Positions 11,701 through 21,845 of a DNA stretch of 64,000 bases are shown here, one piece after another. Location of the stretch: assembly GCF_020740795.1 (NCBI RefSeq), contig NC_067286.1, positions 491,990-555,989 on the forward strand, read 5' to 3'. The stretch comes from Apus apus (lineage: Eukaryota; Chordata; Aves; Apodiformes; Apodidae). Both the position numbers and the translations under genes were made by a program. The notes beneath the pieces are model-generated. The model was not told where the DNA came from, searched no databases, and saw only the letters and a list, made by a program, of their open reading frames with translations. Position 1 is the first letter of the stretch. The number at the start of each line of letters is the position of its first letter.

Positions 11701-14700
11701 TTTTTAACATCTCGGAGCATAAAAGCTCTTTAAATGTGTTAATACCAGATGCTATAAAAACACATCTTGTCATTTATGGCTGGTCAAGCACCAGGTCCCT
11801 GCTTCTGCTGCGGGAGGGACAGGGTGAACCCTGGAGTCTTGGCCAAACCCCCACGCTGGTATTTGCTTGTGGGGTCAAACAGCTGCCGTTTTCTGACTCC
11901 TCATGTTCACATGGTCCCTAGCAGGGTAAACGTGTTCTCAGCAGTTGGGACCTGCCTGGAGACCCTTCACCTAAAGGCACAAAAAACCCCACTGAAATGT
12001 CTTTTTTTCCCATTATTTTTACACTTGGCAGTTGCAAAGGGACATGCAGCCTGATTCAAAATCACTTGTTTTGTGGTGTGAATGAGACATTGATGGCAAA
12101 TTGCATGAGAAGGCAACTTCTAACAACTTCTAAATAGCTCATTTCCAAAGAAAAGGCAGAGCTGCAGATGACAGGGCAGTGATGGGCTCTTACTGAGCCA
12201 TCTGCAAATCCAGGGTGGTGGAAACAGCCCTTTTTCTAACCACCTAGGATCATGCTTTTCCTGCTGGGCAGTTTCCAGGCCAGGAGTGTTTCATAAACCA
12301 TCACGTCAGCCTCACCACCTCCTGAGATGAAAGTGTCCCTGGGAGACCTTTGGGGAGTCAGCACCCAGGTGGGGGGTGAGGAGACAACCAAGCTCTAGGG
12401 GCAAGCAGACTCAGACCAGCCCCACCCCTTGGTTAGATGAGTTCCAGACCATTTTTCAAGCCAAAGCTCATAATTAAGATCTAGATTTAACCCTTTATTG
12501 CCACCAGAAACACTGTCTCCTGCACTGGGCTGCTTGATGACAGCACCCCTGCACCCTCCAGGGAAACCTAAGGCATAGAAATGTTGCTGGAGAAAAAAAA
12601 TAACACCCCAGCTGGTGTCCTGAGTATGGTTTTTCTGAGCATCTTCCCACCAGGGTTGGTGCTGCCATGTGAGAAGGAGGGACAGCAGGGCTACAACCCA
12701 GAGCATGCTGAGCTGCCATCAAGGTGGGCCGTCAAACCGTGGTCCTCATGAGGTCAAGCCAGGAGAAGGAAAGTCTGAATAAGGGACTCAGGGAGGAGGA
12801 GGAGGTCTGGAGTTACCAGATCTGGCAGGCACGGTGGTGGGAGTGGTTCTAGGAGCACTGGTTTCCCTCCAACAGGGATGCCAAGGGGTTGGAGAAACCT
12901 GTCCCTGACCCTGGGACTGCCGAGGCAGCGGGAGCTCGGGCTGCCACCAGCCCTGTGACAGCCTGGGGGTGTGTTTGTCCCCAGGTCCAGCCACCTCCCA
13001 CTCTTCATCCAGATGAGCCCCCTGCGCTCAGACTGGAGCCACGCTGGGCTGAAGGGGCTCATCCCCTCCGTGCTGCACTACAGCCTCCTGGGCTACAACT
13101 TCTTCATCCCCGACGCAGTAGGTAAGGATTTATTTCCCGCTTTCCCTCTCCCCCACTCCTGGCTTTTCTGCAGAGGTTGCTCGGGGTGTTTGCACCCCCT
13201 GCCTTAGGAGGGCTCTATGGGTGCTTGAAGGACTTGGTTCCTGGTACCCAGTTTTCCCCCAGGCTGACTTGATTGGGTTGAATGTTACTAGGGAACTGAG
13301 CGAGGAGCTGAAAACAAAAAGTCATGCTGTAAATGTTCCCGGGCAGCCCCAGAAGCAGCCGGGCCTGTGGGGCTGCCCTTTGCAGAGCTGCTTCACTGGG
13401 GAGCTGAGAAACGATCCTTTAACGGGGGCTGATCTGTGTTTAACATGTCCCCAGCACGTGGAGGCTGCACAAGAAGAGCCAGGCCCTGGGAAAGGGGATG
13501 CTGAGCAGCTTCTCAATTTAGCCTCTATTTTTAGCCAGCTCTCCTTAGGAAATGAGGCTGAGGCAGTGCTGTGCCAGCTCCCTGCCCAGAGAGGTGCCCG
13601 AGTGCTGCTGGGTGTGTGGTCCATCGGGGGCTGCAGGAGGGCACAGGGGCCACTCAGGTGGGAAGAGGCTCTGGAAGAAACGGGGCTCAGTGGGGGCTCT
13701 GGATGAGCCCTCAGCACTGGGGGGTTTGTGCCATTTCTAGGGGAAGCTGCACCAGGCTTTTAGAGCGACAGCTCCTGGAACACTCCAGCCCCAAGGGCTT
13801 CATGTCCCTTTCCCTGTCCCATCCCACCCTCTCCCATCCTTCCCAAGCTCCTCTCTGGTGCTTCAGAGGGGAACTGGGGTCCCTTCCACCACATGTTTCT
13901 GTTTAATCAGTTACCTATACTCTGTTTTCCCACCACTTTCCACTATGAATTTCAAAGGATCCAAATTACAGGAGTTCATACCCATCATGCTTCATCTTTA
14001 CACATCAAAGTGGCAGGGAAGTCCAGCACTTTCCCAAAACTCTTCTTTGAAGGAAAGAAATCCCCTTTTATAGCATTCTGCTACAGTTTAGAAACTCCTG
14101 AGGTATCATCCCCAGCATGTCTGGTCCTAAACCAGCCAGGGATGGGTGTCTGGTGGACATCTGATGGGGCTCAAGGAAGAACTGCACGGGTGAGGAGAAT
14201 CCAGCTCCTTTTGCCATGGGGTAACAACTTCTGGCTGCAGGGAGAGCAGGTCACTTGGGATTCATTCCACGATGAGATGTCCCCAAGCAGCTTCACTCAG
14301 CTCTTTGTCCCTGGCAGGAGGGAGTCTGGCTGGTGACACCCCGGGGGACCCGGAGCTGTACGTGCGGTGGCTGCAGATCGTGACGTTCCTCCCCGTGATG
14401 GCCTTCAGCACACCACCCTGGATCTGCTGTGACACCTGGGTATGTCCCCCATGCCCTGCAGAGGAGGTCACTATGTCCCTTGGATCTCTTGGAGCAAGCC
14501 TAGAGGAGGCCCTGGAGATGATCTGAGAGCTGGAGCAGCTCTGCTCTGGAGCCAGGCTGGGAGAGTTGTGGTGTTCAGCCTGGAGAAGAGAAGGCTCCAG
14601 GGAGACCTTAGAGCACCTTCCAGTGCCTGAAGGGGCTCCAGGAAAGCTGGGGAGGGGCTTGGGACAAGGGCAGGGAAGGATGGGACAAGGGAGGATGGAT

Positions 14701-16524
14701 GAAAACTGGAAGAGGGAGATTGAGTTGAGATCTGAGGAGGAAATTCTGTGCTGTGAGGGTGGCGAGACCCTGGCCCAGGCTGCCCAGGGAAGCTGTGGCT
14801 GCCCCATCCCTGGCAGTGTTGAAGGGCAGGTTGGATGGGGCTTGGAGCAGCCTGGGCTGGTGGGAGGTGTCCCTGCCCATGCAGGGGGGTGGGACTGGAT
14901 AAGCTTTAAGGTCCCTCCCAATCCAAACCATTCTACACTCTGCTGATATGACAAACATCACCAAAAGGCATCCAGGTCCCTACTGGGGAAAGCTGAGGCT
15001 GAAACTCCCTGTCCTGCCCTTCCTGCCCTCAGAATCCCACCCCTGCCTCAGCAACCACAGCGCTGGGCACTCCCAGCTGTGTTTTTGCTGCAAAATGAAC
15101 AGGAGTTTTTGTGGCTTTGCCCTTGGCTGCTGGTCCCCTGGCACCTGAGGAAGGGACAGCAACCCTGGCCTGTCTCTGCCCCGGTCCCTTCTGCTGCTGG
15201 AGCTGTTCCACTCCAGTTTGATCCCATAGTTAAGACCCACAGGAGGGCAGAGGCTGCAGAGTCACCTTCCAGATCTTTTGGAGCAGTTGGAGCCATTTTC
15301 CCAGGCACATCACCTGCAGGGGGGAGCGATTCTGAAAACCGGGAGTACAGGGGGAGGTGTCCTTCAGCCTCCCTCCCTCCCCCCGCGCCGCAGGTGCTGA
15401 ACCTCACCCGGCAGTGCATCCAGAGGCACCGGGACTTCGTTGTGCCGCTGCTGCTGAGATCCAGCGAGGAATGGCTCCGCCTGGGACACCCCATCTTCCG
15501 CCCCGCCTGGTGGCTCAGCCCCACCGACCCCGCCGCCTTCGCCATCGAGGACGAATTCCTCATTGGAGATGAGGTAGGAGAAGGAGGGGCTGGACCCCCC
15601 CAGAGGGAACTGGGGGTGAAGCAGGTAGATTCAGTGAATGCTCCTCGCACATCCGGTGTTTCCACGCGTTGCCTGCGGCTTGTGCAGCGGGGGAAGTCGC
15701 TGCTGTTGTCTTCCCTGCAGAGGTGCCCCCCTGATCCCACAAAGTCTCCATCTAGCACCGAGATGGCACCATGTTTGATGTGAACTGTGGCTGCTTTAAG
15801 TCAGGACTCTCGGAAAGGCAATTCAGGCCTCCTGAAAAAGACTTTTCTGGAAGAAAGTTATGCCACGTCCTCCCATTTTTGCAAGGAGGCTTTTTATTTT
15901 GTGCAGCAGCATCACTTTATCTTTGTCCCTCCTGCTTTGCCTGGAAGCAGGATCCAGCAGCTCTAAGACTTTAACAGTTCCTATAGTTGGCTATTTTTTC
16001 ATTCAAACATAACCCTCAGTTCATCCCATTGCATTGGTTTTGCAGCAACGTGCTCAGCCATCCTGACATGGGGGTGGCTGCTAATCGTGCTGACACTGCC
16101 ACCCCAAAATACATCCCAAAGCCAAAAGCAAAGCTCAGTAGGAGCTTGTGTCTTGATCTAACAGAAAAGAATTCTCCCTGCCATTGCAGAAGCCTTGTCC
16201 TCCCCAGCTTTGGTCCCTGCTGGATGGATGTTCCTGCTGGCAGCCAGGAGCCAGACTTGCTCTTCGGGGATCCCCTGTGGTTGCCCACATCCCTGGAGCT
16301 TTGCTTGGCTCCAGCTGCTACACTGCTCTGTCTTCTTCTTCTCCCTGCAGGTCCTGGTGGCCCCTGTAACAGAGAGAGGACACACGTGGCGAGATATCTA
16401 CCTGCCTGGAGCAGGACACCTGTGGAGGGACACCAGCACTGCCCGCCTGTTTGACGGGGGCACCATCCTCAGGAATTACTCTGCTGGTCTCACAGAGGTG
16501 CCAGTTTTTGTCAAGACCTCCTGA
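5753..16524 (+). CDS. Glycoside hydrolase family 31-like type II membrane protein (SITS-binding protein/MYORG-like)
   Basis: Coding exons: 5753-6211, 8322-8493, 9196-9403, 9535-9685, 10289-10471, 11232-11500, 12985-13121, 14318-14439, 15394-15573, 16351-16524. Together they encode 684 residues with all phases consistent and a TGA at 16522. ATG 5753 was chosen because it precedes the conserved cytoplasmic stretch. A single membrane segment (about residues 28-48) follows a short N-terminal tail, as expected of a type II protein. N-glycosylation sequons occur in the lumenal part (for example N160, N407). The C-terminal two thirds follows the GH31 barrel of MYORG; landmarks are GLIPSVLHYSLLGYNFFIPD (residues 505-524) and the late DEFLIGDEVLVAPV stretch. 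MYORG is an alpha-galactosidase; SITS-binding protein was named for binding a stilbene disulfonate. By eye the nucleophile position is E436 (FEGAE instead of FDAGE) and the acid/base position is H500, so activity is doubtful. I prefer SITS-binding protein to MYORG because of the N-terminal segment. Confidence 0.85.
6346..6523 (-). mobile_element. CR1 LINE, 3' end fragment
   Basis: The reverse complement of the CR1 3' tail begins at the ATAGACTCGTGGAATGGTTT block and runs through the GGCTGCTCCAAGCCCCATCC block. It lies in the first coding intron of the GH31 gene. Confidence 0.85.
9735..10135 (-). mobile_element. CR1 LINE fragment, divergent subfamily
   Basis: An antisense CR1-like 3' region with the GGGCAGCCTGGGCCAGG and TTTTCCCCAGGCTAAACTCC blocks. 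It is longer than the other copies and its internal sequence differs, which suggests another CR1 subfamily. It fills most of the intron between coding exons 4 and 5 of the GH31 gene. Confidence 0.75.
10733..10995 (-). mobile_element. CR1 LINE, 3' end fragment
   Basis: Antisense CR1 3' end starting at a GAATCCCAGACTGGTTTGGG tail block and running to a TTAAACCCATTCCCC block. It sits in the intron before coding exon 6 of the GH31 gene. Confidence 0.9.
14470..14942 (+). mobile_element. CR1 LINE, 3' end fragment (longest 3' UTR copy)
   Basis: Sense CR1 3' UTR including the upstream GCTGGAGCAGCTCTGCTCTG and TTCAGCCTGGAGAAGAGAAG blocks, then the common 3' blocks. It begins only about 30 bases after the donor of GH31 coding exon 8 (ends 14439). 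Confidence 0.9.
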
Positions 16525-17655
16525 GTTCACCCACTGCCCCAGCCCTTGGGCAGGTGACCTCTTCCAGAGCAGCACTGCCCCAACGTGCTGCCTCTGCCTT
16601 CAGACTGTTTCAGCCTATTTGCACTTTTCCAAGAGCCTTTGTTTTTGTGGGGTTTGGTTTGGTGTTTGGGTTTTGTTCGGGTTTTTTGTTTTGTTGTGGT
16701 TTTTTTTTTTTTGGGGGGGGGGTGGGGGTTATTTTTATTTCAGCAGAAATTGTTTGGATCTTTTGTTATTCTCCAGCAGCAGAAATACAGCTTTGGCACA
16801 AAGGTACCTCCGTGCAGAATGCTGACCTCTGTCTTTTCCAGGGTTTTCCCAGTGAAGCACTTGTGTGTGTTTAGGTGGGCACATCCAGCACTTCCAGGTC
16901 CCTGGCACCACGCTCAAAGCTGCTGCCTTGGCCAGAGAGTGGATTCTGCAGAACAGGAGAGAAACAAACAGCAGGTCATACCAGATGGGATGTTCTGCAT
17001 GGAAAGAAAGGATCTTAGAGGCACAGCCAGCTAGGGCAGCTTGGTCCTGTGCACGGACACCCCTGTGCCACATGCTTCTGGGGCTGGGGGTGCTCCCCCA
17101 GGAGAGCCTGTAGTAGCAAGACCCCGACTTTGAGGATAGTGGGGGAGCTGGGGCAACTCCAGGTCTACTGGAAACAGGTTTCTGGGGGAGAAAAACTCCA
17201 GGGAGCCCAGGAGTGGCTCTACCAGCTTCCAGTGATGAACAGCAACACCCACCACCTGGGGTTTGTGTGGAAAACTGTGGCTGTGCCAAGCAACAGCTCT
17301 GCTGAAAACCTGAGATTTCAGGGGTACCAGCTCCTCCTGGCAATTCCTCTCTGAGAATGATGTGAGGGAAAGCACAACAACCTGAACAAAGGGGTTTCAG
17401 GTGCAGAAGCCTAAAGAGCTGAGAGGTGAAGAGCTGGGGGGGAGGTGGGAGCCCCTCAGCTCCTTCCCTCATCCAGAGAGCTACGGGATGGGTCTGGGGG
17501 CAGCAGATAGAGGTGAGGCTGATGGGGGCTGGTGAGTATGACCAAGGCACAACCAGGGGCCTAGGCCATTTCCAAACACCTACCAGAGCTCCTCAGACAC
17601 TTCAATGGGCGCAAACGGACATAAAGGAGCCTCTCACTGACCCTAACATAAAACT
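16525..17655 (+). other. Probable 3' UTR and downstream flank of the GH31 gene
   Basis: The sequence after the stop contains a striking G/T-rich low-complexity tract (about 16,640-16,735, with long T and G runs). I found no AATAAA on the plus strand in this stretch, so the polyadenylation site of the GH31 gene cannot be placed. No coding exon is apparent. Confidence 0.4.
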
Positions 17656-17661
17656 CATTTA

Positions 17662-17815
17662 TTTGGAGGGAGGTCAAGGCCTGGCAGAGGCTGCCCAGAA
17701 GGGTCTGGAGGCTCTGTCCTTCATCAGAGCCTGATGGGAGCAGCCCTGGGCAGCCCCTGCTCTGCCTGGGCTTGCCTAGATGATCTCCAGAGCTCCCTTC
17801 CCATCTTCTTGAGTC
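17662..17815 (+). mobile_element. CR1-like LINE 3' fragment, divergent
   Basis: The order of a GAGGCTGCCCAGAAGGGTCT block, a GCCTAGATGATCTCCAGAGC block and a CTCCCTTCCCAT end follows the tail of older CR1 subfamilies in sense orientation. Matches are imperfect, so the call is moderate. Confidence 0.55.
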
Positions 17816-18134
17816 CGTGGTTCACCATGAGCTACCAGGCCCTGAGCCCAGCAAGGCTACAGGATCAGCCCCTCTCTAGGGCCATGGTATGAGCCCCATG
17901 CTGTCACCTCAGGGACCTGCCTCAGGAACAAATGCTGCATTGCCCTCCCTGGCAGGGGGATCAAGTCCTTGCAGTGCTCTGTTCCACAGAGGAATCCCAG
18001 CCTGCTCCTGGAGGAGGCCTGATGTCCTGCTGGGACAGAGGAGCTTGGCCCTTGTGGCAAGCAGCACCCCAAGCCCTTCTCTGCTGCCACCTCCTTCTCA
18101 AGGAGTCTGAGCTCCAGGTGTGGTGACAGAGGCC

Positions 18135-18310
18135 ACTGAGGTGCTATCTCCTGGACCTGATTCAGTCCCTCTCTGGGCTGTGGTGCAGGCAGCAAGGTGC
18201 TGCCTCGGGGACCAGCTTTGGTCCTTCTCTGGGGTCCCATCACGGCTGCTGTGATGCCTCCTCAGAGACCTCCTTCAGTCCCTCTCTGGGACTCTGGCGT
18301 GGCCACCACC
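18135..18310. repeat. Degenerate tandem repeat, about 56-base period
   Basis: Three diverged units start near 18,140, 18,196 and 18,252. Each has a GTG-CTGCCTC-like start and a CAGTCCCTCTCTGGG-like middle. It lies downstream (minus-strand sense) of the left degenerate RING copy. Confidence 0.45.
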
Positions 18311-18374
18311 ATGGTCTCTGCTGGCAGCTCTGTGGTGCTGGTGGCCAGAGGAACAAGCTGCTGCTCCCTTTCTG

Positions 18375-18765
18375 CAGGTGGGCATCAACCTCTCCTATGC
18401 AGAGCTTCACGTCTGGCACCTCAGATTCCATGGGTCCCTCTCGGCCGACAAGGAGCTGAAAAGGCCTCGGGCAGAGGAGGTCGAGGGCATTTCTGCAGCT
18501 GCACTCCAGGATGCACAGAAAACAGTCCCTGTGCCAGCACACACCCACCAAGGCCTCCCTGAGGATGGAGTCCTGGCAGACTGGGCAGTCCAGGTCCTCC
18601 GAGGAAGCCAGCGGTGAGGCCTGGGGCACCTGGCTGCTGCTGGCAGCAGAAGAGGTGTCCTGCCTGGTCCTGCTCTCCTCCAGTGCTATCTGGTGCTGCA
18701 GACAGAAGAGTTCAAAGCTCATCACCTGCCCCTGAGACACAACCTGCAGGAAGCAGCAAAGCTGA
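18375..18765 (-). pseudogene. Degenerate RING-finger paralogue (left copy)
   Basis: A minus-strand frame carries an ATG-led MSFELFCLQHQIALEE stretch, then SSEDLDCPVC and a RING-like segment. It parallels the RING gene at 19,150-20,139. Seven of eight zinc ligands are in register. The seventh (codon 18,480-18,482) is Asp instead of Cys, the EWSC tryptophan is Cys, and the CxxC end has become LLCPRP. The frame stays open well beyond the similarity on both sides, but those parts resemble nothing known. The SR-rich tail of the intact gene is missing. It is most likely a pseudogene or a non-ubiquitin-ligase relic. The matching plus-strand copy at 21,488-21,795 is highly similar. Confidence 0.6.
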
Positions 18766-19149
18766 GAGAGTGAGGAGCTACCAGAGGTGCCAGCTCTGCC
18801 CCGGGGCTCTGCTTGTGCTGTTGCAAAGGGCAGACGGGACGTAAGGGGGTGTCTGTGCTTCTGCTCTCCAGGCAGAGCAGTGACCAACCCCTCTGAGATG
18901 TGCAGGCAGGAATTAGGAAGGCAAGAAAGCACCTCCCAGCCTGTCAGCAAGAGCAGCACAGAGGTGGAGCTGCAGTGGGTCGGGACCAGCGCCGCTGGCC
19001 CTGCTGGTGTCCCTGTCCAGAAGATCCTCTCTGCCTCCATCCACGTGTCCCTCAGCCACCACCTCGAGGGTCTCCTGTGCCCCGGGCTGGCCGTGCTGCC
19101 CCAGGGACGCCGGTCGGGGCGCAGCGCTGCGCTCCCCATCCTGGCAGGG

Positions 19150-20139
19150 CTACCAGGCCCCGTGCCCAGCGCGGCTGCGGGGCCCGTCCCGGGACCGGCT
19201 CCTGCCTCTGCGGTGCCGCCTTCTCCTGGAGGAGGCCCGGGCGCCCCTTTCGAGGCTCAGAGCTGGCCCCCGGTCCCGCTGCCCTCGCCTCCCGCTGCGG
19301 CGGGACCTGCTGCGGGCTGGGCTCCTGGCGTGCTGCCGGCTGGAGGAGCCCCCGCTGCCGGCCCGACCTTGCCCGTCGCGGTGCCGCCTCGGGGACCTGC
19401 TTCGGATCCTGCCTCTGGCCTCGGCGAGGCCGTTGAGGTGCCACCCTGGGGACCTGCTCCGGACCCTCTGCAGGGTCCCGTCGTCTGGGGACCTGCTCCG
19501 GACCCTCTGCAGGGTCCCGTCGTAGCCGCCGCCGTCGATCCTGGTGACCCTGCGGTAGTGGTGCCCGGAGAAAAACAGCTGCCTCCTCTCCAGAGCGCGG
19601 AGCCGGGCTCTGTCCCGCCTGTAGGCTGAGATGTTGTGCACCTCGTACAGGATGGATCCCACCCGGAGGAAGAGGAGCTGGAAAGGCCTCCGGCAGAGGG
19701 GGCAGACGGCGTTCCGGCAGCTCCACTCCAGGATGCACAGAAAGCAGTAACTGTGCCAGCACACGCTCACAAAGGCCTCACTGAGGATGGGTTCCTGGCA
19801 GATCGGGCATTCCACATCCTCCGAGGGAACCAGCGGCGTGATGTGCAGCATGTGGCTGGTGCTGGCAGCGGGAAGAGGGGTGCTGTGCCCTGCCTGCTCC
19901 TGCCCTGCCTGCTCCTGCCCTGCCTGCTCCTGCCCTGCCTGCTCCTGCCCTGCCTGCTCCTGCCCTGCCTGCTCCTGCCCTGCCTGCCTTGTCTGCTCCT
20001 GCCCTGTCCGCTCCTGCTCTTCCTGCCCTTCCAGCTCCTGCCCTTCCTGCCCTGCCAGCTCCTGCCCTTCCTGCCCTGCCAGCTCCTGCTCTTCCTGCCC
20101 TGCCAGCTCCTGCCCTGTCCAGTCCTCCTCAGATGCCAT
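19150..20139 (-). CDS. RING-finger protein with pentapeptide repeats and SR-rich tail (Topors-like)
   Basis: An open frame of 329 residues from ATG at 20,137-20,139. Residues about 7-85 are a Q/G/E/A-rich repeat of mainly five-residue units. A complete C3HC4 RING follows: C111, C114, C127, H129, C132, C135, C146, C149. The sequence just after it (FQLLF...ISAYRRDRARLRAL) resembles the segment after the RING of Topors. The C-terminal half is Arg/Ser-rich with repeated RVRSRSP and RSRSPRR units, typical of nuclear speckle proteins. The role inferred from family is an E3 ubiquitin (possibly SUMO) ligase in the nucleus. Upstream of the ATG, the paralogue's MSF-led frame continues only with a one-base shift, so the true 5' end is uncertain and an upstream exon may exist. 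No nearby polyadenylation signal was found. It may be a processed, lineage-specific copy. Confidence 0.65.
   Translation of the reverse strand: MASEEDWTGQELAGQEEQELAGQEGQELAGQEGQELEGQEEQERTGQEQTRQAGQEQAGQEQAGQEQAGQEQAGQEQAGQEQAGHSTPLPAASTSHMLHITPLVPSEDVECPICQEPILSEAFVSVCWHSYCFLCILEWSCRNAVCPLCRRPFQLLFLRVGSILYEVHNISAYRRDRARLRALERRQLFFSGHHYRRVTRIDGGGYDGTLQRVRSRSPDDGTLQRVRSRSPGWHLNGLAEARGRIRSRSPRRHRDGQGRAGSGGSSSRQHARSPARSRSRRSGRRGQRDRGPALSLERGARASSRRRRHRRGRSRSRDGPRSRAGHGAW
19448..19525 (-). repeat. 39-base tandem duplication inside the SR tail
   Basis: Two near-identical 39-base units (starting near 19,448 and 19,487 on the plus strand) keep the reading frame and duplicate the 13-residue peptide DDGTLQRVRSRSP. 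In-frame growth suggests the frame was under constraint when it duplicated. Confidence 0.8.
19886..20120 (-). repeat. 15-base coding minisatellite (GQEQA-type pentapeptides)
   Basis: Six perfect copies of the 15-base unit TGCCCTGCCTGCTCC (plus-strand reading) span 19,886-19,975, followed by degenerate and 24-base variants to about 20,120. On the minus strand they encode Gln-Ala-Gly-Gln-Glu units at the N-terminus of the RING protein. Copy number is likely to vary between individuals. Confidence 0.9.
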
Positions 20140-20284
20140 CTCGTGCTGCAAGTAGAAGAGATCCAAAGCTCATCACCTGCCCCACAGACACAACCTGCAG
20201 GTGACACCAGGTGGGTCCTGTGTGCTCCTGCTCTATGGGCAGGGCAGTGACTGTGGAATTGGGCTGCAATGTGCTGCTGTTCTG

Positions 20285-20620
20285 AGACCCCAGCTGGAGA
20301 ACTGTGTCCAGCTCTGGAGCCCCCAGCAAAAGAAGGACACAAGCTCTTGGAGAGAGTCCAGAGGAGGCCACGGAGATGATGGGAGGGCTGGAGCAGCTCT
20401 GCTCTGGAGCCAGGCTGGGAGAGTTGGGGTGTTCAGCCTGGAGAAGAGAAGGCTCCAGGGAGACCTTAGAGCACCTTCTAGGCCAGGTTGGATGGGGCTT
20501 GGAGCAACCTGGTCTAGTGCGAGGTGTCCATGCCCGTGGCAGCAGGTGGGACTGGATGGGCTTTAAGGTCCCTCCCAACTGAAACCACTATATGATTAGC
20601 TAGATCTATGATTCTATGAC
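20285..20620 (+). mobile_element. CR1 LINE 3' fragment with internal deletion
   Basis: Sense CR1 3' UTR blocks (CTGGAGAAGAGAAGGCTCCA, then TTCTAGGCCAGGTTGGATGG) with the middle missing, ending in the CR1-type tail TCTATGATTCTATGA at about 20,618. It lies upstream of the RING gene in that gene's orientation. Confidence 0.85.
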
Positions 20621-20974
20621 TGACCTCTCTGAGACATGCAGGCAGGAACTGGGAAGGCCAGGAAGTGTTTTCCAGCACAAGGATGGGGATGCAGCAGGTC
20701 AGGACCAGCACCCCCAGCCCTTCCACTGTCCCTGTCCACAAGATTCTCTCTGTGCCCTCAGCAGGGAGCTTGGGGGAGGGGGGTCCCTCGTCCTCCCACG
20801 TGCAGACAACTGTCCTCCAAGACTCAGGACAACAATGTCACTCTTCTGGGCTGCCCCAGCCTTAAAAGGACTGATGCCAACCTGTGACCCTCTGGTGATG
20901 TCATAATGCTGTTGCTGACCACACCCAGAAGACACAAGCCCCCACTTGGGGCAGGGGAAGTCCCATTTGGCAAG

Positions 20975-21095
20975 TGCATTGTGTCTGGAGCTGAGGAGAG
21001 CCCAAGATGGGGCCACAGGGGTGCTGACAGGACTGCAGCACCTCTCTGGTGAGAAGAGGCTGAGAGCACTGCTGGTCGAGGGAGCTTCTGTGCCA
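20975..21095 (+). mobile_element. CR1-like LINE fragment, short and divergent
   Basis: A GTGAGAAGAGGCTGAGAGCA-like block and neighbouring sequence resemble the internal 3' part of CR1 in sense orientation. Short and diverged, so low confidence. Confidence 0.35.
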
Positions 21096-21487
21096 GGCAC
21101 TGACCTGAAGTCTCCTAAACATCAGGCGGAGAGAAGGAGAGGAGCAGGAGGTAGAAAGGAGCAGGAGGAGGAGGAGAGGAGCACAGCTGGAAGGAGCCTA
21201 CAACCATCATCTAGTCCAGAAGAGCTAGATGCTGCCCAAACACCTCACGGCTGACCAAAAGTTAAAGCAAATCCCATTGCACCCAAGGCTCCCCTCTGCT
21301 AGAGGCCTTTTCACCTCCTCTTCTTCTGGTGACGTGCAAACTGCTCATCCCACCCACCTCGAGGGGCGAAAGACTAATCGAACCATCTAGCAGTTGGTTC
21401 CCTGCTACGTTTCCCTCAGCAAACTCCAGTTTCCCTCAGCTGGCGCTGTGGCAACAGGCACATTTACCAGGTAAAGCAGGGTGGGAC

Positions 21488-21845
21488 CCAGAGCAGGACC
21501 AAGCAGGGCTCCTCTTCTCCTGCTGCCAGCAGCAGCCAGGTGCCCCAGGCCTCACCGCTGGCTTCCTCGGAGGACCTGGACTGCCCAGTCTGCCAGGACT
21601 CCATCCTCAGGGAGGCCTTGGTGGGTGTGTGCTGGCACAGGGACTGTTTTCTGTGTGTCCTGGAGTGCAGCTGCAGAAATGCCCTGGGCCTCCTCTGCCC
21701 GAGGCCTTTTCAGCTCCTTGTCGGCCGAGAGGGACCCATGGAATGTGAGGTGCCAGACGTGAGGCTCTGCACAGCAGAGCCAGCTGCTGCCTCCTCAGGA
21801 AACTGCTGCCTGAGGGGCACTCGCCTCCACGACATCAAATATTAG
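21488..21845 (+). pseudogene. Degenerate RING-finger paralogue (right copy)
   Basis: This plus-strand segment is nearly identical, in inverted orientation, to the left copy. It encodes ASPLASSEDLDCPVC followed by the same RING-like region. The seventh zinc ligand codon (21,687-21,689) is GGC, Gly, instead of Cys. The frame continues to a TAG ending at 21,845. No start codon or N-terminal part homologous to the left copy is visible before about 21,490. An AATAAA at 22,002-22,007 could serve as its polyadenylation signal. Most likely a pseudogene created by a recent inverted duplication. Confidence 0.55.

Noticed and set aside
18787-19629. 280-residue plus-strand frame opposite the RING gene
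   Set aside because: Pro/Ala/Gly-rich antisense shadow of the SR-rich coding region; no recognisable domain.
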